A stretch of 64,000 nucleotides of DNA from Chamaelirium japonicum (Eukaryota; Streptophyta; Magnoliopsida; Liliales; Melanthiaceae): contig OX393550.1 in NCBI GenBank assembly GCA_947650365.1, positions 120,592,374 to 120,656,373 of the forward strand, in the 5' to 3' direction. Of this stretch, positions 58,362-64,000 are shown in pieces. The number at the start of each line of letters is the position of its first letter. The first letter of the stretch is position 1. The notes below the pieces were generated by a model. The model was not told the DNA's origin and made no database searches. It worked only from the letters and a program-made list of their open reading frames with translations. Both the position numbers and the translations under genes were made by a program.

Positions 58362-58533
58362 TCGTGGGCCTTCCGGGCAGGGCCGGTGGGTCCCGCGGTG
58401 GTCCTCGTGGGCCCACCAGGCAGGGCTGCTGGTGGGTCCCATGGTAGTCTTCGTGGGCCCACCAGGCAGGGCCGGTGGGTCTCGCGGTGGTCTTCGTGGG
58501 CCCACCAGGCAGGGCCGGTGGGTCCCGTGGTAG
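58362..58533 (+). repeat. GC-rich minisatellite inside the LTR (43/46/43/40 bp)
   Basis: Four tandem units each begin TCGTGGGCC, at 58,362, 58,405, 58,451 and 58,494, giving steps of 43, 46 and 43 bp and a shorter last unit. Shared words are GGGCCCACCAGGCAGGGC and GGTGGGTC. The first unit is the most diverged. The repeat makes Gly/Pro/Trp-rich open frames on both strands, which are composition artefacts. Its GC-richness contrasts sharply with the satellite around it. Confidence 0.9.
58407..58505. promoter_or_regulatory. Three GTGGGCCCAC palindromes (TCP / site II-like)
   Basis: GTGGGCCCAC occurs at 58,407-58,416, 58,453-58,462 and 58,496-58,505, once per minisatellite unit. The palindrome contains both GGNCCCAC and GTGGNCCC, the published consensus forms bound by class I and class II plant TCP factors, and TGGGCC, the plant site II core. 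Binding is inferred only. The motif could be incidental to a GC-rich repeat. Confidence 0.35.
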
Positions 58534-58565
58534 TTGGTAAACTTCTGCCAAAATTTGCACCCACA

Positions 58566-58570
58566 GTATG
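58566..58570. repeat. Right target-site duplication GTATG
   Basis: Identical to 57,822-57,826 and immediately after the CA end of the inserted element. The satellite continues in frame with ATCCATTCTAATTC. Confidence 0.88.
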
Positions 58571-59420
58571 ATCCATTCTAATTCATTCGCACGAATGTAT
58601 CCAATCTAATTCATTCATACGATCTATTCTAATTCATTCATACGATCCATTCTAATTCATTCGTACAATCCATTCTAATTCATTCGCACGATCCATTCTA
58701 ATTCATTCATACGATCCATTCTAATTCATTCATACAATACATTCTAATTTTTTCACACGATCCATTCTAATTCATTCGTACAATCTATTCTAATTCATTT
58801 GTACGATCCATTCTAATTCATTCATACGATCCATTCTAATTCATTCATACGATCCAATCTAATTCATTCGTACGATCCATTCTAATTCATTCGCACGAAT
58901 GTATCCATTCTATTTCATTCGTACGATCCATTCTTACTCAATCGTATGATCCATTCTAATTCATTCACATGAATGTATCCAATCTAATTCATTCATACGA
59001 TCCATTCTAATTCATTCATACGATCCATTCCAATTCATTCGTACAATCCATTCTAATTCATTCGCACGATCTGTTCTAGTTCATTCATACGATCCATTCT
59101 AATTCATTCATACAATCCATTCTAATTCTTTCACACGATCCATTCTAATTCATTCGTACAATCTATTCTAATTCATTCGTACGATCCATTCTAATTCATT
59201 CGTACGATCCAATCTAATTCATTCGTACAATCCATTCTAATTCATTCGTACAATCCATTCTAATTCATTCGCACGATCCATTCTAATTTATTCGCACGAA
59301 TGTATCCAATCTAATTCATTCATACGATCCATTCTAATTCATTCATACGATCCATTCTAATTCATTCGTACAATCCATTCTAATTCATTCGCACGATCCA
59401 TTCTAACTCATTCGCACGAA

Positions 59421-60542
59421 TGTATCCGATCCATTCTAATTCCTTCATACGATCCATTCTAATTCATTCGTACGATCCATTCTAATTCATTCGCACGATC
59501 CATTCTAATTCATTCACACGAATGTATACAATCCATTCTAATTCCTTCGTACGATCCATTCTAATTCATTCGTACGATCCATTCTAATTCATTCGCACGA
59601 TCCATTCTAATTCATTTGCACGAATGTATCCGATCCATTCTAATTCCTTCGTAGGATCCATTCTAATTCATTCGTACGATCCATTCTAATTCATTCGCAT
59701 GATTCATTCTAATTCATTCGCACGAATGTATCCGATCCTTTCTAATTCCTTCGTACGATCCATTCTAATTCATTCGTACGATCGATTCTAATTCATTCGC
59801 ACGATCCATTCTAATTCATTCGCACGAATGTATCCGATCCATTCTAATTCCTTCGTACGATCCATTCAAATTCATTCGTATGATCCATTCTAATTCATTC
59901 GCACGATCCATTCTAATTCATTGGCACGAATGTATCCGATCCATTCTAATTCCTTCGTATGATCCATTCTAATTCATTCGTATGATCCATTCTAATTCAT
60001 TCGCACGATCCATTCTAATTCATTCGCACGAATGTATCCGATCCATTCTAATTCCTTCGTACGATTCATTCTAATTCATTCGTACGATCCATTCTAATTC
60101 AGTCGCACGATCCATTCTAATTCATTCGCACGAATGTATCTGATCCATTCTAATTCCTTCGTACGATCCATTCTAATTCCTTCGTACGATCCATTCTAAT
60201 TCATTCGCACGATCTATTCTAATTCATTCGCATGAATGTATCCGATCCATTCTAATTCCTTCGTACGATCCATTCTAATTCATTCGTACGATCAATTCTA
60301 ATTCATTCGCACAATCCATTCTAATTCATTCGCACGAATGTATTTGATCCATTCTAATTCCTTCGTACGATCAATTCCAATTCATTCGTACGATCCATTC
60401 TAATTCATTCGCACGATCCATTCGAATTCATTCGCACGAATGTATCTGATCCATTCTAATTCCTTCGTACGATCTATTCTAATTCATTCGTACGATCCAT
60501 TCTAATTCATTTGCACGATCCATTCTAATTCATTCGCACGAA
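59421..60542 (-). repeat. Regular 102-bp HOR, eleven periods
   Basis: The word TGTATC(C/T)GATCC, or its close variants, starts at 59,421, 59,524, 59,625, 59,727, 59,829, 59,931, 60,033, 60,135, 60,237, 60,339 and 60,441, and the next 28-mer at 60,543. The step is 102 bp except 103 and 101 around one changed copy. Each unit is three 23-mers (one with CCTTCGTAC) plus a 33-bp monomer in which the 28-mer linker gained five bases. No other part of the window is this regular. Confidence 0.95.
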
Positions 60543-63500
60543 TGTATCCATTCTAATTGATACGGACAATCCATTCTATTTCATTCGTACGATCCATTCT
60601 TACTCATTCGTATGATCCATTCTATTTCATTCGTACGAATGTATCCATTCTAATTCATTCGTACGATCCATTCTAATTCATTCATATGATCCATTCTAAT
60701 TCATTCATACAATCCATTCTAATTCTTTCACACGATCCATTCTAATTCATTCATACGATCCATTCTAATTCATTCGTACAATTCATTCTATTTCATTCGT
60801 ACGATCCATTCTTACTCATTCGTCTGATCCATTCTAATTCATTCGCACGAATGTATCCATTCTAATTCATTCGTACGATCCATTCTAATTCATTTGTACG
60901 AATGAAATAGAATGGATTGTACATATCAATTAGAATGGATACATTCGTGCGAATGAATTAGAATTGATCGTGCGAATGAATTAGATTGGATCGTATGAAT
61001 GAATTAGATTGGATCGTATGAATGAATTAGAATGGATCGTACGAATGAATTAGATTGGATCGTATGAATGAATTAGATTGGATCGTATGAATGAATTAGA
61101 ATGGATCGTGCGTCGTACGAATGAATTAGAATGGATTGTACGAATGAATTAGAATAGATCGTACGAATGAATTAGAATGGATCATACGAATGAATTAGAA
61201 TAGATTGTGTGAATGAATTAGAATGGATCGTTTGAATGAATTAGATTGGATCGTATGAATGAATTAGAATGGATCGTGCGAATAAATTAGAATGGATCGT
61301 GCGAATAAATACATTCTAATTCTTTTGCACAAATGTATCTATTCCAATTCATTCGTACGAATATATTGTATGAATCAGATCGTACGAATGAGTAAGAATG
61401 GATCGTACGAATGAAATAGAATGGATTGTACGAATGAATTAGAATAGATCGTACGAATGAATTAGAATGGATCGTACGAATGAATTAGATTGGATACATT
61501 CGTGCGAATGAACTAGAATGGATCATACGAATGAGTAAGAAAGGATCGTACGAATGAAATAGAATGGATTGTACGAATGAATTAGAATGGATCGTACGAA
61601 TGAATTAGAATAGATTGTATAAATGAATCAGAATGGATACATTCGTGCGAATGAATTAGAATAGATTATGCGAATGAATTAGAATGGATCATACGAATGA
61701 ATTAGAATGGATCGTGCAAATGAATTAGAATAGATTGTGCGAATGAATTATAATGGATACATTCGTGCGAATGAATTAGAATGGATACATTCGTGCGAAT
61801 GAATTAGAATGGATTGTACGAATGAATTAGAATGGATACATTCGTGCGAATGAGTTAGAATGGATACATTCGTGCGAATGAATGAATTAGAATGGATCAT
61901 ACCAATTAATTAGAATGGATCGTACGAATGAATTAGAATGGATCGTAATCTAATTCATTCGATCCATTCTAATTCAATCATATGATCCATTCTAATTCAT
62001 TCATACAAACTATTCTAATTCTTTCACACGATCCATTCCAATTCATTCGTACGATCCATTCTAATTCATTCGTACAATCCATTCTATTTCATTCGTGCGA
62101 TCCATTCTTACTCATTCGTATGATCCATTCTAATTTATTCGCACGAATGTATCCATTCTAATTCATTCGTACGATCCATTCTAATTCATTCGTACGATCC
62201 ATTCTAATTCATTCATATGATCCATTCTAATTCATTCGTACGAATGTATCCATTCTAATTCATTCGCACGAATGTATCCATTCTAATTCATTGATACGAT
62301 CTATTCTATTTCATTCGTACGATCCATTCTAATTCATTCGTACAATCCATTCTATTTCATTCGTTCGATCCATTCTTACTCATTCGTACGATCCATTCTA
62401 ATTCATTCGCATGAATGTATCCATTCTAATTCATTCATTCGTACGATCCATTCTAATTCATTCGTACGATCCATTCTAATTCATTCGCACGAATGTATCC
62501 ATTCTAATTCATTCGCACGAATGTATCCATTCTAGTTCATTCATACCATCTATTCTAATTCATTCATACGATCCATTCTAATTCATTCGTACAATCAATT
62601 CTATTTCATTCGTACGATCTATTCTTACTCATTCGTACGATCCATTCTAATTCATTCGCACAAATGTATCCATTCTAATTCATTCGCACGATCCATTCTA
62701 ATTCATTTGTACGATCCATTCTAATTCATTCGTACAATCCATTCTATTTCATTCATACGATCCATTCTAATTCATTCGTACAATCCATTTAATTTCATTC
62801 GTACGATCCATTCTTACTCATTTGTATGATGCATTCTAATTCATTCGTACGATCCATTCTAATTTATTTGCACGATCCATTCTAATTCATTAGTACGATC
62901 CATTCTAATTCATTCGTACGACGCACGATCCATTCTAATTCATTCATACGATCCAATCTAATTCATTCATATGATCCATTCTAATTCATTCGTATGTATC
63001 CATTCTAATTCATTCATACGATCCATTCTAATTCATTCGTACAATCCATTCTATTTCATTCATACGATCCATTCTTACTCATTCGTATGATCCATTCTAA
63101 TTCATTCACACGAACGTATCCATTCTAATTCATTCATACGATCCATTCTAATTCATTCATACGATCCATTCTAATTTATTCATACAATCACTTCTAATTC
63201 TTTCACACGATCCATTCTAATTCATTCGTACAATCCATTCTACGCACGAATGTATCCATTCTAATTCATTCGCACAATCTATTCTAATTCATTCGTACGA
63301 TCCATTCTAATTCATTCGTACGATCCATTCTAATTCATTCGTACAATCCATTCTATTTCATTCGTACGATCCATTCTTACTCATTCGTATGATCCATTCT
63401 AATTCATTCATACAATCCATTCTAATTCATTCATACGATCCATTCAAATTCATTCGTATGATCAATTCTAATTCCTTCGTACGATCCATTCTATTTCATT

Positions 63501-64000
63501 CTTAAGATCCATTCTTACTCATTCGTATGATCTATTCTAATTCATTCGCACGAATGTATCCATTCTAATTTATTCATACGATCCATTCTAATTCATTCTT
63601 ACGATCCATTCTAATTCATTCGTACAATCCATTCTATTTCATTCGTATGATCGCACGATCTATTCTAATTCATTCGTACGAACCATTCTAAGTCATAAGT
63701 ACGATCCATTCTATTTCATTCGTACGATCCATTCTAATGAAATAGAATGGATTGTACGAATGAATTAGAATGGATCGTACGAATGAATTAGAATAGATCG
63801 TGTGAAAGAATTAGAATGGATTTATTTCATTCGTAATACGCACGATCCATTCTAATTCATTCATACGATCCAATCTAATTCATTCGTACGATCCATTCTA
63901 ATTCATTCGCCCGCTCCATTCTAATTCATTAATACGATCCATTCTAATTCATTCGTACGACGCACGATCCATTCTAATTCATTCATACGATCCAATCTAA
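60543..64000. repeat. Satellite mosaic at the right end
   Basis: After the 102-bp HOR the canonical HOR returns and orientation switches resume: F 60,899-61,311, R to 61,362, F to 61,948, R to 63,737, F to 63,821, R to the end. The GTGCGTCGTACG marker is at 61,108. Its reverse form is at 62,915 and 63,954, with a variant near 63,833. A relative of the 4.2-kb junction (GATCGTAATCTAATTC) is at 61,944. The array continues beyond the window. Confidence 0.9.

Larger units (their letters stand above)
57827..58565 (+). mobile_element. Solo LTR-like retrotransposon fossil (739 bp)
   Basis: This is the only non-satellite segment. It begins TGTGGGGG and ends CACCCACA, giving TG...CA ends with a 6-bp terminal inverted repeat TGTGGG/CCCACA. 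It is flanked on both sides by the 5-bp duplication GTATG. Removing it with one GTATG restores the local satellite text (CTCAATCGTATGATCC) seen at many other places, so it inserted into a finished array. A TATA-like box at 58,242 suggests + orientation, with the GC-rich 3' half as R/U5. No gag, pol or primer-binding site accompanies it. That fits a single LTR left by recombination between the two LTRs of a full element (inference). The superfamily cannot be told from the LTR alone. A non-autonomous element is the main alternative. Age is uncertain, but an intact target duplication and clean ends argue against great age. Confidence 0.8.
58566..64000. repeat. 23-bp satellite array, right part, mixed orientation
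   Basis: The same satellite resumes exactly in phase after the inserted element and runs off the window end. Blocks: R 58,566-60,898; F to 61,311; R to 61,362; F to 61,948; R to 63,737; F to 63,821; R to the end. The first part continues the HOR type seen before the insertion (linker variants CAATCGTATG and GTATCCAATC). It is followed by the 102-bp HOR at 59,421. No gene is visible. Confidence 0.97.

Noticed and set aside
57827-58565. DNA transposon or MITE instead of an LTR
   Set aside because: The ends are imperfectly inverted (about 13 of 16 bases), which kept this open. However, TG...CA ends, a 5-bp duplication, the length and a TATA-like box fit an LTR better. It remains the second choice.
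57827-58565. tRNA or other structured RNA gene in the unique segment
   Set aside because: No A-box/B-box pair or cloverleaf was seen. The GC-rich part is explained by the minisatellite.
57812-58576. Open frames of 64-106 codons in and across the LTR
   Set aside because: Several overlap on both strands over the GC-rich minisatellite and give Gly/Pro/Trp-rich low-complexity peptides. One starts in satellite DNA. None resembles a known protein.
1-64000. CRISPR array
   Set aside because: Regular spacing comes from contiguous monomers. There are no unique spacers between identical repeats and no cas genes.
1-64000. Human-type satellite II/III (GGAAT repeats)
   Set aside because: The GAATG words are similar, but the fixed 23/28-bp monomer with a CGTAC linker is not that family, and the inserted LTR does not look like a primate element. 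The likeness is probably convergence of simple sequence.
1-64000. Telomere repeats or a CENP-B-box-like motif
   Set aside because: No TTTAGGG or TTAGGG runs. No monomer resembles the CENP-B box. A centromeric role cannot be read from the sequence.
1-64000. A hidden phage, defence or biosynthetic system
   Set aside because: There is no coding capacity. Both strands are satellite except for 739 bp.

Overview
The window is almost entirely one satellite DNA array. Apart from a 739-bp insertion at 57,827-58,565, essentially every base belongs to diverged tandem copies of a 23-bp monomer: an 18-base core GAATGAATTAGAATGGAT followed by a 5-base linker whose consensus is CGTAC. I see no protein-coding gene, tRNA, rRNA or CRISPR. 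The short open frames are by-products of the repeat. Long multi-level satellite arrays broken by a retrotransposon point to nuclear heterochromatin of a eukaryote (centromeric, pericentromeric, knob or subtelomeric). The insertion has plant-like features (TG...CA ends, TATA-like box, repeated GTGGGCCCAC sites), so a flowering plant is my best guess, with low confidence.

Call F the orientation in which the + strand reads GAATGAATTAGAATGGAT, and R its reverse complement (ATCCATTCTAATTCATTC). The array switches between F and R about 70 times. Switching is dense from 1 to 38,022 (blocks of roughly 30 bp to 3 kb), rare from 38,022 to 60,898 (R, with two F islands), and frequent again to the end. 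A 28-bp monomer variant, with linker ACATTCGTGC instead of CGTAC, punctuates the array. Local higher-order repeats (HORs) are mostly one 28-mer plus a whole number of 23-mers (120, 143, 212 and 235 bp were measured).

Larger levels sit on top. Three head-to-tail, nearly identical copies of a 3,211-bp unit occupy 45,050-54,682. An older, diverged copy lies at about 39,400-42,412. A block of at least 4.5 kb, containing one 3.2-kb-type unit, an F island of about 1.4 kb and following R sequence, is present twice at an offset of about 12.3 kb. A regular 102-bp HOR with eleven periods lies at 59,421-60,542. Smaller tandem duplications (393, 429, ~728-751, ~1,670 and ~2,041 bp) occur in the first 36 kb. 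Several orientation-switch junctions recur verbatim at distant places, so whole inverted modules have been copied.

The only non-satellite DNA is a solo-LTR-like element at 57,827-58,565 with a perfect 5-bp target duplication (GTATG). It carries a GC-rich minisatellite. Nothing here forms an operon or pathway. The biology is that of array birth, inversion, amplification and transposon insertion.
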